Below, one piece after another: positions 1 through 6,561 of a DNA stretch of 8,484 bases. Below the pieces are notes generated by a model. It saw nothing but the letters and a program-made list of their open reading frames with translations, did no database searches and was not told the DNA's origin. This DNA is from Methylobacter sp. (GTDB lineage Bacteria > Pseudomonadota > Gammaproteobacteria > Methylococcales > Methylomonadaceae), in the NCBI GenBank assembly GCA_003158415.1, contig PMJA01000424.1, forward strand, positions 137-8,620. Direction: 5' to 3'. Made by a program: the position numbers and the translations under genes. The stretch's first letter is position 1. Each line of letters starts with the position of its first letter.

Positions 1-1245
1 TGGCTGGATTGGCAGGAAAGCTTACATCCCTTAGCCATAGATTTGGGGTTAGAGCGGGCGGCACAGGTTTTTCATGCACTGAATCCCAATGGCATCAAAC
101 CGCTAACCATTACTGTTGCAGGCACCAACGGCAAAGGCTCTTGTATCGCTTATCTTGAGGCCATTTACAGGGCGCAAGGTTACCGTGTCGGCGCGTATTC
201 TTCTCCACATATACTGAAATATAACGAACGGATAAAAATAGATGGTCTACCGGTATCGGATGAGCTGATTTGCGAGGCCTTTGCAAGAATAGAATCGGTA
301 CGGGGCGGCACCTCCTTAAGCTATTTTGAATTCGGCACGCTAGCCGCACTCGATATATTCCGGCACTCAGGCCTGGACATACAATTGCTTGAAGTCGGTT
401 TAGGCGGCAGGCTTGATGCTGTCAATATCGTGGATCCCGACGTAGCGTTAATCAGCAGTATCGGTATCGATCATGTGGATTGGCTGGGTACAACACGAAC
501 AGCCATCGGATGGGAAAAAGCCGGCATATTCCGGGCCAACACGCCTGCTATTGTCGGCGATTGCAATCCCCCCCAGTCATTGTTGCAAAGTGCAGCGGAT
601 AAAAACGCCCAACTGTATTGTATCGACAAAGATTTTTACTATAAAAAGCAAGCCACGACCTGGGAATGGCTTGATGGCATCAAAACTATTAGCCAACTGC
701 CTGAACCGGGTTTAAAAGGCGAACATCAATACCGTAACGCCTCAGCGGTTATTTTAGCCGTGCAGCTATTGGCAAAAAGTTTGCCGGTCAGCGACGAATC
801 CATTCGCGTCGGCCTGAAAAATTGCCGGTTACTCGGTCGGTTTCAATTAATTAATGATAAAATCCCCGTGCTGTTAGATGTGGGACATAATCCTGATGCA
901 GTCAAAACGCTGCTTGATTATCTGATTAAGACTTTCCCCGGTAAAAGAATACACGCGGTTTTTTCAATGATGAAAGACAAAGACATCGCCGCTGTACTCG
1001 AAATCATGAATCCGGTGGTTTTCGATTGGTTTTTTGCGCCGTTAGCCAATCCCAGGGCAGCGACAGAATCCCTTATGCGCGAGATTTTTTCACACAGTTC
1101 CGTGACCCGTGTATCCTTTGGCTACAAAGGTTTTGCCCAAGCATTTAATGCTGCAAAAAATCAGGCGCAAGCAGACGATTTGCTGCTGGTTTTTGGATCT
1201 TTCTTTTTAGTATCTGATTGTTTGAATGAGTTTGAGAAAAGGTGA
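1..1245 (+). CDS. folC: Bifunctional dihydrofolate synthase / folylpolyglutamate synthase, 5'-truncated by window edge
   Basis: FolC joins L-glutamate to dihydropteroate to make dihydrofolate, then adds further glutamates to reduced folates, using ATP in the cytoplasm. The reading frame is open from base 1; 14 codons (WLDWQESLHPLAID) precede the TTG at 43 and match the conserved FolC N-terminus (compare E. coli ...LENLHSKTIDLGLERV), so the real start lies just upstream of the window and TTG43 is not the start. Visible hallmarks are the Mur-ligase-type P-loop VAGTNGKGS (bases 115-141), the YSSPHILKYNERI segment, LEVGLGGRLDAVN followed by SSIGIDHVDWLG, the WEKAGIFR lysine region, and the C-terminal LLDVGHNPDAVKTLL motif. 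About 414 residues are visible against 422 in E. coli, so only some ten residues are missing. The stop at 1243-1245 overlaps the ribosome binding site of the next gene, suggesting coupled translation. In related genomes accD usually lies upstream, which cannot be checked here. Confidence 0.96.
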   Translation, partial: WLDWQESLHPLAIDLGLERAAQVFHALNPNGIKPLTITVAGTNGKGSCIAYLEAIYRAQGYRVGAYSSPHILKYNERIKIDGLPVSDELICEAFARIESVRGGTSLSYFEFGTLAALDIFRHSGLDIQLLEVGLGGRLDAVNIVDPDVALISSIGIDHVDWLGTTRTAIGWEKAGIFRANTPAIVGDCNPPQSLLQSAADKNAQLYCIDKDFYYKKQATTWEWLDGIKTISQLPEPGLKGEHQYRNASAVILAVQLLAKSLPVSDESIRVGLKNCRLLGRFQLINDKIPVLLDVGHNPDAVKTLLDYLIKTFPGKRIHAVFSMMKDKDIAAVLEIMNPVVFDWFFAPLANPRAATESLMREIFSHSSVTRVSFGYKGFAQAFNAAKNQAQADDLLLVFGSFFLVSDCLNEFEKR

Positions 1246-1246
1246 G
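1239..1246 (+). promoter_or_regulatory. Shine-Dalgarno site of the dedD-like gene, overlapping the folC stop codon
   Basis: The sequence AAGGTGAG ends 8 bases before the ATG at 1255 and contains the folC TGA (1243-1245). It is the clearest ribosome binding site in the window. The overlap suggests that ribosomes finishing folC help start the next gene. Confidence 0.75.
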
Positions 1247-1254
1247 TTGAAAAA

Positions 1255-1992
1255 ATGAATCAAGAATTAAAACAAAGGTTGATCGGCGCTGTCGTGGTTA
1301 CAGCATTAGCGGCAATTTTTATTCCCATGCTGTTTGATGACCCGGTTGATAATAGCGGTCAATTAGTCAGTGAACTGATTATTCCAAAGACTCCGGTTAA
1401 CACTGGCGAAGAGTCGGCTAATAAATTACCAACCAATGCTGATCAGGTTTTAAATAAACATAAAGCAGGATCTGAAACTGTCGTCAATACGGAAGAAGAA
1501 TCCGAACTGTCGGCTAACAATCAACTGCCCTTAGATGAACCCGTCGATGATGGCCCCGAAATTGATACAGAAGCTGGACTTGAACCATCGGCAGATGAAC
1601 CCGGCAATGACCACTCGCCAAAGTCGTTGAATACTGGTGTTATAGACAAAACCAAAAAAACGGTAAAAAAAGCTGACAGCAGTACATCTAAACAGATGCC
1701 ACAAGAACAAGCGTTGATTTCGGAGCCTGTTAACAAACCGGAAAAACCCAGTTCGGAATTGAGTCGCTGGTATCTTCAAGCCGGTACTTTTAGTAAAAAA
1801 GAAAATGCCGCATCGCTCCTTGAGAAATTGCATAAACAAGGATTGCCGGCAACCCTGGAAACAATTAAAGGCGCCGGTAACACGCCCCTATATCGCATTA
1901 AAGTAGGGCCTGCGCTGGAAAAGAAACGCGCCGCCGAAATGAAGGCAAAACTGGACAGTCAAAAAATACCCTCTTTTATGATTTCCGAGTAA
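1255..1992 (+). CDS. dedD: SPOR-domain membrane protein, DedD type
   Basis: A 245-residue protein with a short cytoplasmic N-terminus (MNQELKQR), one membrane segment at about residues 9-27 (LIGAVVVTALAAIFIPMLF), a long hydrophilic linker at about 28-168, and a C-terminal SPOR domain at about 171-245 (starting RWYLQAGTFSKKENAASLL and ending in YRIKVGPALEKKRAAEMKAKL). SPOR domains bind denuded septal peptidoglycan, and DedD in E. coli is a non-essential cell-division protein; the role here is inferred from that family. The linker is acidic in its middle (residues 79-120, many D/E) and richer in lysine around 132-164, and is likely disordered. The position between folC and cvpA is the same as for dedD in E. 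coli, which supports the symbol, although the linker itself would not align. The ATG at 1255 is supported by a good ribosome binding site. Confidence 0.88.
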   Translation: MNQELKQRLIGAVVVTALAAIFIPMLFDDPVDNSGQLVSELIIPKTPVNTGEESANKLPTNADQVLNKHKAGSETVVNTEEESELSANNQLPLDEPVDDGPEIDTEAGLEPSADEPGNDHSPKSLNTGVIDKTKKTVKKADSSTSKQMPQEQALISEPVNKPEKPSSELSRWYLQAGTFSKKENAASLLEKLHKQGLPATLETIKGAGNTPLYRIKVGPALEKKRAAEMKAKLDSQKIPSFMISE

Positions 1993-2034
1993 CAGGCCAT
2001 GAGTCACTAAACAATCGGCTTTTATAAAAAAACC

Positions 2035-2526
2035 ATGATTTGGATAGACTATGCCATTATCGGACTGCTTGCTACCGCACTAATCATAGGATTATTGCGC
2101 GGATTTAGCTTGGAAGTTTTTTCATTAGCCTTCTGGGTACTGGCAATCGGGATCGGCCTAAGCTTTAGCCGCGAGTTTTCGGTTTTTCTGGATTCAAGCA
2201 TCAATCAACCTACATCTAAAATCGCCGCCTCTTTCGCCTTATTATTTTTGCTCACTCTGGTTGTCGGCACTTTAATCAGGCTGCTGCTAGGCGCATCCCT
2301 TAACAACCCCCAATTATCATTTATCGCCCGTTTCGGCGGAATGATTGTCGGCGCGGTACACGGCATGGTCGCTATGGTGATAATCGTCATGTTGGCCGGG
2401 TTGACGCCCATGCCGAATGATCCTTGGTGGGCGGAATCAGTTGTGCTGCCGCCCTTCCAACTATGCGCCGTGTGGTTACGAGATCATATACCGTCGGAAC
2501 TAGCCGCTTATGTCCGTTATCGTTAA
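2035..2526 (+). CDS. cvpA: CvpA family inner-membrane protein
   Basis: A 163-residue, strongly hydrophobic protein, practically the length of E. coli CvpA (about 162). Four membrane segments are apparent at about residues 4-22, 26-44, 62-84 and 100-122, followed by a short polar C-terminus. The RGF turn after the first helix (residues 22-24) and the glycine-rich fourth helix (RFGGMIVGAVHG) are typical of the family. CvpA was named for its need in colicin V production and has since been linked to envelope stress and bile tolerance; its molecular activity is not established. It lies 42 bases after the SPOR gene and 26 bases before purF, as in E. coli, so it is very probably co-transcribed with them. 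No clear ribosome binding site is visible before the ATG, and no PurR-like operator is recognisable in the gap. Confidence 0.9.
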   Translation: MIWIDYAIIGLLATALIIGLLRGFSLEVFSLAFWVLAIGIGLSFSREFSVFLDSSINQPTSKIAASFALLFLLTLVVGTLIRLLLGASLNNPQLSFIARFGGMIVGAVHGMVAMVIIVMLAGLTPMPNDPWWAESVVLPPFQLCAVWLRDHIPSELAAYVRYR

Positions 2527-2552
2527 CAACTTTTAACTTCAGGTAAAAAATA

Positions 2553-4061
2553 ATGTGTGGTATCGCCGCTATCGTTTCCCATCAAGCTGTTAATCAGGAA
2601 CTCTATGACGCCCTGACAGTCTTGCAACATCGGGGCCAAGACGCCGCAGGCATAGTCACTTGCGAGCGTGGACGCTTGCATCTGCGTAAAGACAACGGCT
2701 TGACCCGCGATGTGTTTACCAATGCCCAAATGTTAAAGTTAAAGGGCAATATGGGTATCGCCCATGTACGCTATCCAACAGCCGGGTGTACCAGCTCCGC
2801 CGAAGCGCAGCCGTTTTATGTCAATTCCCCATTCGGGCTGACGCTCGCGCATAACGGTAATTTGACCAATACAGAGGAGTTGAAAATAGTCCTGTTCGTG
2901 GAAGATCAACGGCATATTAATACCGATTCCGATTCCGAAGTCTTGTTAAATGTTTTTGCTCATGAATTACAAAGCCTGGGTAAACTGGATTTAAGCGTCG
3001 ATGATGTTTTTCAGGCTGTCTCCGGCGTACACCGTCGTTGTCGCGGCGCTTATGCGGTAGTGATTATGATTGCGGGCTTCGGTATTTTAGGCTTCCGGGA
3101 TCCTAACGGCATCCGTCCCATCGTCTTTGGGGAGAGAAAATCCGAACAAGGTTCGGAATTTATGATCGCCTCTGAAAGCGTCGCCCTGGATGTATTGGGC
3201 TTTGACATTATCAGGGACATCGCGCCCGGCGAAGCGGTATTTATAGAGGAATCAGGCAAACTGCACACCCAGCAGTGCGCCGAAAGTACGGATCATTGTC
3301 CATGCATATTCGAATATGTTTATTTTGCTAGACCGGACTCCATTATTGATCGTATTTCGGTTTATAAGGCGCGTCTGCGCATGGGTGAAAAGCTCGCCAA
3401 AAAAGTGCAACGCGATTGGCCCGATCATGACATTGATGTCGTTATTCCCATACCCGACACCAGTCGGACGGCTGCTTTGCAGATGGCGAACATACTGGGC
3501 TTAAAGTATCGCGAAGGCTTTATCAAAAACCGTTATATCGGCAGGACTTTTATCATGCCCGGTCAGAAAATGCGGGAAAAATCGGTCAGACAAAAGTTAA
3601 ATGCCATCAGTCTGGAATTTGACGGCAAAAACGTCTTGCTGGTTGACGATTCTATCGTCAGAGGCACTACCTCCGAGCAGATTATCCAGATGGCGCGCGA
3701 TGCCGGCGCTAAAAAAGTGTACTTTGCCTCTGCCGCACCGCCGGTACGTTATCCTAATGTTTACGGCATCGATATGCCCGCCGCTCATGAATTGATCGCC
3801 CATAATCGCACTGAAGACGAGGTGCGTATCGCCATAGGCGCGGATAAGGTGATTTATCAGGATCTGAGCGACTTGATTGATGCCGTGCGCAAAGGTAATC
3901 AGACTATCGAACATTTCGATACCTCTTGCTTTAGTAAAGAATACATTACCGGCGATATAGACGATGCGTATCTGGAGCGCACCGAGGCATTACGAAATGA
4001 CAGCGCGCAAACGGAAAGAAACTCGGAAAGTTTCATTATCGAAATGCAAAACAGCGATTAA
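2553..4061 (+). CDS. purF: Amidophosphoribosyltransferase
   Basis: PurF catalyses the first committed step of purine synthesis: PRPP plus glutamine gives 5-phosphoribosylamine, glutamate and pyrophosphate. The protein begins MCGI, giving the N-terminal nucleophile Cys2 after removal of Met1. The Ntn glutaminase domain covers about residues 2-235, with HRGQDAAG (26-33), HVRYPTAG (71-78), the oxyanion NG pair (101-102) and the NTDSDSE stretch (123-129). The phosphoribosyltransferase domain follows, with its PRPP loop [13 protein letters not shown] at 361-373 and the [14 protein letters not shown] segment at 325-338 that contacts substrate and nucleotides in E. coli. The length, 502 residues, matches E. 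coli (505), with near-continuous similarity from end to end. There is no leader requiring cleavage and no iron-sulfur cysteine pattern of the Bacillus type. A weak AGGT ribosome binding site lies at 2541-2544. It is probably the last gene of the folC-dedD-cvpA-purF unit. Confidence 0.98.
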   Translation: MCGIAAIVSHQAVNQELYDALTVLQHRGQDAAGIVTCERGRLHLRKDNGLTRDVFTNAQMLKLKGNMGIAHVRYPTAGCTSSAEAQPFYVNSPFGLTLAHNGNLTNTEELKIVLFVEDQRHINTDSDSEVLLNVFAHELQSLGKLDLSVDDVFQAVSGVHRRCRGAYAVVIMIAGFGILGFRDPNGIRPIVFGERKSEQGSEFMIASESVALDVLGFDIIRDIAPGEAVFIEESGKLHTQQCAESTDHCPCIFEYVYFARPDSIIDRISVYKARLRMGEKLAKKVQRDWPDHDIDVVIPIPDTSRTAALQMANILGLKYREGFIKNRYIGRTFIMPGQKMREKSVRQKLNAISLEFDGKNVLLVDDSIVRGTTSEQIIQMARDAGAKKVYFASAAPPVRYPNVYGIDMPAAHELIAHNRTEDEVRIAIGADKVIYQDLSDLIDAVRKGNQTIEHFDTSCFSKEYITGDIDDAYLERTEALRNDSAQTERNSESFIIEMQNSD

Positions 4062-4073
4062 CGCCATATTGTC

Positions 4074-4126
4074 CACGAAAAGCACGAAAGACACGAAAAA
4101 AGAAGTCGAAAGCGTGTATCACGAAA
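4074..4126 (+). repeat. Degenerate 9-base CACGAAA repeat array
   Basis: CACGAAA occurs at 4074, 4083 and 4092 (period exactly 9) and again at 4120 (28 bases further), with a decayed unit GTCGAAA near 4105. Runs of the form ccacgaaaagcacgaaag are familiar as dispersed intergenic repeats in many environmental bacteria, which is from memory and not tested here. The run starts 12 bases after the purF stop and carries no supported gene; an open frame across it is only a shadow of the purF tail. Confidence 0.6.
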
Positions 4127-4131
4127 TGAAG

Positions 4132-4167
4132 CGTGACGGGGTTTTTAACCCCGTTACTCACGTTTTG
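4132..4167 (+). terminator. Hairpin downstream of purF, possible first terminator
   Basis: ACGGGGTT (4136-4143) pairs perfectly with AACCCCGT (4147-4154) around a TTT loop. CGTG (4132-4135) can pair with CACG (4159-4162) across a 4-base bulge, and TTTTG follows at 4163-4167. The weak T run and the bulge make termination less certain than for the next hairpin. Confidence 0.4.
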
Positions 4168-4192
4168 TAAAGTGTGATGTCTTCAAACGTTT

Positions 4193-4224
4193 CGGTCGGG
4201 GTTGCAAACCCCGACCGGCCTTTT
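4193..4224 (+). terminator. Strong hairpin with T run, probable terminator of the purF transcript
   Basis: CGGTCGGGGTT (4193-4203) pairs perfectly over 11 bases with AACCCCGACCG (4207-4217) around a GCA loop, and TTTT follows at 4221-4224 within a T-rich stretch reaching about 4248. This is a good Rho-independent terminator geometry, though GGCC separates the stem from the T run. Its core resembles the preceding hairpin, so it could alternatively be a palindromic dispersed repeat that also serves as a terminator. Confidence 0.6.
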
Positions 4225-4291
4225 CGATTCTTATTGATTTTATTTTGTTAAACTGATCTCCTCTTCCACAACACCACACTCAGCTAGGCCC

Positions 4292-5476
4292 ATGACAGAC
4301 ATAAACTGGAACGACTATTCCCTGGAAACTCAGGCCATAAGGGCAGGACATAAGCGCACGCATGAAGATGAGCACAGTATGCCGATTTTTGCCACGTCCA
4401 GTTATGTATTTAAAAGCGCTGAAGAAGCTGCGTTGCGCTTTACCGGACAAAAACCGGGCAATATTTATTCCCGTTTCACCAATCCCACCGTAAACGCCTT
4501 TCAGGAAAGGCTGGCGCTGATGGAAAAAGGCGAACGCTGCCTGGCATTCGCATCGGGCATGGCGGCGATCATGGCGGTCGGCATGGGGCTGCTCAAAGCG
4601 GGCGATCATATCGTGTGCTCGCGAGGTGTTTTTGGCAAAACCGTATTAATGTTCCAGAATTATATCAGCAAATTTGGCGTTGAAACCGATTTTGTCGATT
4701 TGATAGATACCTCCGCCTGGGAAGCGGCCATTAAACCGAACACCCGATTTTTGTTTCTGGAAACGCCCTCCAATCCATTAACCGAGATTGCCGATATTGC
4801 AGTGCTGGCCGATATTGCCCATGCGCATGACTGTCTACTGATCGTCGACAATTGCTTTTGCACCCCCGTGCTGCAAAAGCCGCTTGAATTAGGCGCCGAT
4901 ATTGTTATCCATTCTGCCACCAAATATATAGACGGCCAGGGACGTTGCGTAGGCGGCGCCGTTATCGCCAGCGATGACATCATCGAAAAGAGCATTTATC
5001 CTTATTTGCGCACCGGCGGCGCCACCATGAGTCCCTTTAATGCCTGGGTATTTTTATCAGGACTGGAAACTCTGGCGGTCAGAATGAAAGCGCACTGCGA
5101 CAGCGCTTTTGAATTGGCTAAGTGGCTGGAACAACAACCCGGCGTTGCCAAAGTACATTACCCCGGCCTGCCGTCCCACGCACAACACGAGTTGGCGAAA
5201 CGTCAACAAAGCCACTTCGGCGGGATAGTCAGTTTTGAATTAAGCGGCGGCAAGGAATCTGCCTGGAAATTAATCGATGCCACAGAAATGATCTCGATTA
5301 CCGCAAATCTGGGCGATGTTAAAACCACCATAACCCATCCTGCGACCACCACTCATGGCCGGTTAACGCCGGAAGCCAGGGCCGCCGCCGGAATTAAAGA
5401 CGGCTTGGTCAGGGTCTCGGTGGGCCTAGAAGCGATAGCTGATATTAAAAACGATCTGTTGAAGGGATTGCTGTAG
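4292..5476 (+). CDS. metZ: O-succinylhomoserine sulfhydrylase (Cys/Met metabolism PLP enzyme)
   Basis: MetZ condenses O-succinylhomoserine with sulfide to make homocysteine, bypassing cystathionine, in methionine synthesis. The 394-residue protein is a fold-type I PLP enzyme of the cystathionine gamma-synthase family. It shows the phosphate-cup residues YSRFTNPT (59-66), FASGMAAIMA (86-95), VDNCFCTP with the PLP-contacting Asp186, SATKYIDGQG with the Schiff-base Lys211, ITHPATTTHG (347-356) and the substrate-carboxylate arginine in LVRVSVGLE (Arg374). The KYIDGQGRCVGGAV version and the position directly after purF are those of Pseudomonas-type metZ, which is why this name is preferred over metB, metC or the O-acetyl-specific metY; specificity for the succinyl ester is inferred. 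The 230-base gap and terminator-like hairpin before it suggest its own promoter, somewhere in the AT-rich stretch 4221-4260, but no convincing -35/-10 pair was found. No SAM riboswitch was recognised. Confidence 0.92.
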   Translation: MTDINWNDYSLETQAIRAGHKRTHEDEHSMPIFATSSYVFKSAEEAALRFTGQKPGNIYSRFTNPTVNAFQERLALMEKGERCLAFASGMAAIMAVGMGLLKAGDHIVCSRGVFGKTVLMFQNYISKFGVETDFVDLIDTSAWEAAIKPNTRFLFLETPSNPLTEIADIAVLADIAHAHDCLLIVDNCFCTPVLQKPLELGADIVIHSATKYIDGQGRCVGGAVIASDDIIEKSIYPYLRTGGATMSPFNAWVFLSGLETLAVRMKAHCDSAFELAKWLEQQPGVAKVHYPGLPSHAQHELAKRQQSHFGGIVSFELSGGKESAWKLIDATEMISITANLGDVKTTITHPATTTHGRLTPEARAAAGIKDGLVRVSVGLEAIADIKNDLLKGLL

Positions 5477-5483
5477 CTACAAG

Positions 5484-5516
5484 CTCCCTCTCCTGCTTGA
5501 GAGGGTTGGGGTGAGG
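5484..5516. repeat. Hairpin-bearing dispersed repeat between metZ and the kinase gene
   Basis: CCCTCTC (5486-5492) pairs with GAGAGGG (5499-5505) around a 6-base loop and is followed by TTGGGGTGAGG. This wording is a very common intergenic repeat in proteobacterial genomes (recognised from memory). It starts 7 bases after the metZ stop. It lacks a T run, so if it stops transcription at all it would do so weakly. The metZ-kinase gap is only 71 bases, so the two genes may still be co-transcribed. Confidence 0.55.
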
Positions 5517-5547
5517 AGAATAAAATCCATAAGCATCAACTTAAGAC

Positions 5548-6450
5548 ATGATCATCGACGTACTTTCCGTGGGCCATGCGGCTTACGATCTGGTCTTTTC
5601 AATCAACCATCATCCGACTGAAGATGAAAAAATTTCCGCAACCGGCTTTATCGGCTGCGGCGGCGGCCCTGCGGCCAACGCCGCCGTAACCGTTGCCAAG
5701 CTGGGGCTTAAAGCCGCCTTCGCCGGCTACCTGGGACAGGATCTTTACGGCGACAAACATTATCAGGAATTTTTGGACTACGGCGTAAACGCCGAGTTCA
5801 TTATACGCGGCCCATCCCCTACCCCGCTCTCTGCGGTATTAGTTAAACCGGATGGAAAACGCGCCCTAATCAATTACAAAGGAGCAACCCAACCGCTGCC
5901 TGCGGGGACGATTGATTTTTCAAAAGTTACTCCCAGGGTCGTCTTGTTCGATGGTCACGAACCGCACTTATCAACTGCGCTGTTGGCACGTTGTCGGCGT
6001 GACGGCATTCCTACCGTGCTGGATGCCGGTTCCGTGCATGACGGAACCTTAGCCCTGATGGCAGAAGTAGATTATCTGGTTTGTTCTGAAAAATTCGCGC
6101 TGCAATATGCAGGCAATGTAGAGACTGCTTTAACGCGTTTGGCGGATACATCCCCGACGGTCGTCATTACACTGGGCGACAAAGGCCTGATTTGGCGGCG
6201 CGGACAGGAATGCGGCGTCTTGCCCGCTTTTCCTGTCGCCGCCATAGACACCACCGGCGCAGGCGACGCTTTTCATGGTGCATTCGCCGCCGCCGTATCC
6301 ACGCGGTTGAATTGGCTAGCTGTCTTGCGTTATGCCAGCGCCGCCGGATCATTATGCTGCACAAAAACAGGCGCACGTACCGGACTGCCAACGCTGGAAG
6401 AGCACCGGGCGCTGCTTGAGCGGCGTGTAGCGGTTAACCATCAGAATTAA
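5548..6450 (+). CDS. PfkB-family carbohydrate kinase, substrate unknown
   Basis: A 300-residue ribokinase/PfkB fold kinase, which transfers phosphate from ATP to a sugar or similar alcohol. The N-terminal signature GCGGGPAANAAVTVAKLG (residues 36-53) and the C-terminal signature IDTTGAGDAFHGAF (233-246) are intact, with Asp240 as the catalytic base and GAGD as the anion hole. VITLGDKG (206-213) is the usual nucleotide-side strand. The GGGPAA motif, the DAFHGA wording and the closing CTKTGARTGLP segment resemble E. coli YihV (sulfofructose kinase, 298 residues) more than RbsK or FruK, so it belongs to that general branch, but none of the other sulfoglycolysis genes is present here. No substrate can be assigned. 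There is no strong ribosome binding site next to the ATG; GAGGAG at 5513-5518 lies too far upstream (about 29 bases). It follows metZ by 71 bases. Confidence 0.88.
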   Translation: MIIDVLSVGHAAYDLVFSINHHPTEDEKISATGFIGCGGGPAANAAVTVAKLGLKAAFAGYLGQDLYGDKHYQEFLDYGVNAEFIIRGPSPTPLSAVLVKPDGKRALINYKGATQPLPAGTIDFSKVTPRVVLFDGHEPHLSTALLARCRRDGIPTVLDAGSVHDGTLALMAEVDYLVCSEKFALQYAGNVETALTRLADTSPTVVITLGDKGLIWRRGQECGVLPAFPVAAIDTTGAGDAFHGAFAAAVSTRLNWLAVLRYASAAGSLCCTKTGARTGLPTLEEHRALLERRVAVNHQN

Positions 6451-6499
6451 CTTTTATAGATTTCCATATATTTTCTCTCCCTGTTGGGGCCAACAACAC

Positions 6500-6527
6500 T
6501 TGGGAACACGTCAAAAAGCTGTAAAAT
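6500..6527 (+). promoter_or_regulatory. Possible sigma-70 promoter of proS
   Basis: TTGGGA (6500-6505) and TAAAAT (6522-6527) are separated by 16 bases and would start transcription near 6534, about 28 bases before the proS ATG. A small palindrome, TGTTG...CAACA (6482-6495), lies just upstream of the -35. The fit is moderate and the gap (6451-6561) shows no terminator for the kinase gene, so read-through from upstream is also possible. Confidence 0.4.
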
Positions 6528-6561
6528 AGCCCTCTTTTCATCTTCCTAGACTTAACACACC

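Noticed and set aside
43..45. TTG at 43 as the folC start codon
   Set aside because: Fourteen in-frame codons upstream match the conserved FolC N-terminus, so the gene continues beyond the left edge and TTG43 is an internal leucine.
1993..2034. PurR operator in front of cvpA, as in E. coli cvpA-purF
   Set aside because: No ACGCAAACG-like palindrome is present in this 42-base gap or in the 26 bases before purF.
3964..4170. A 68-codon + strand frame running across the purF tail into the intergenic gap
   Set aside because: More than a third of it overlaps purF in another frame, the rest is translated repeat and hairpin DNA, and it has no recognisable domain or ribosome binding site.
4234..4254. 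TTGATT and TAAACT as a metZ promoter
   Set aside because: The two boxes are only 9 bases apart, far short of the 16-18 needed, and no better pair was found.
5477..5547. The metZ-kinase hairpin as a Rho-independent terminator
   Set aside because: The 7-base stem is followed by a G-rich stretch and not a T run.
6167..6419. Arginine-rich frames on both strands inside the kinase gene
   Set aside because: They are products of the GC-rich codons of the kinase read in other frames; the residue bias is an artefact.
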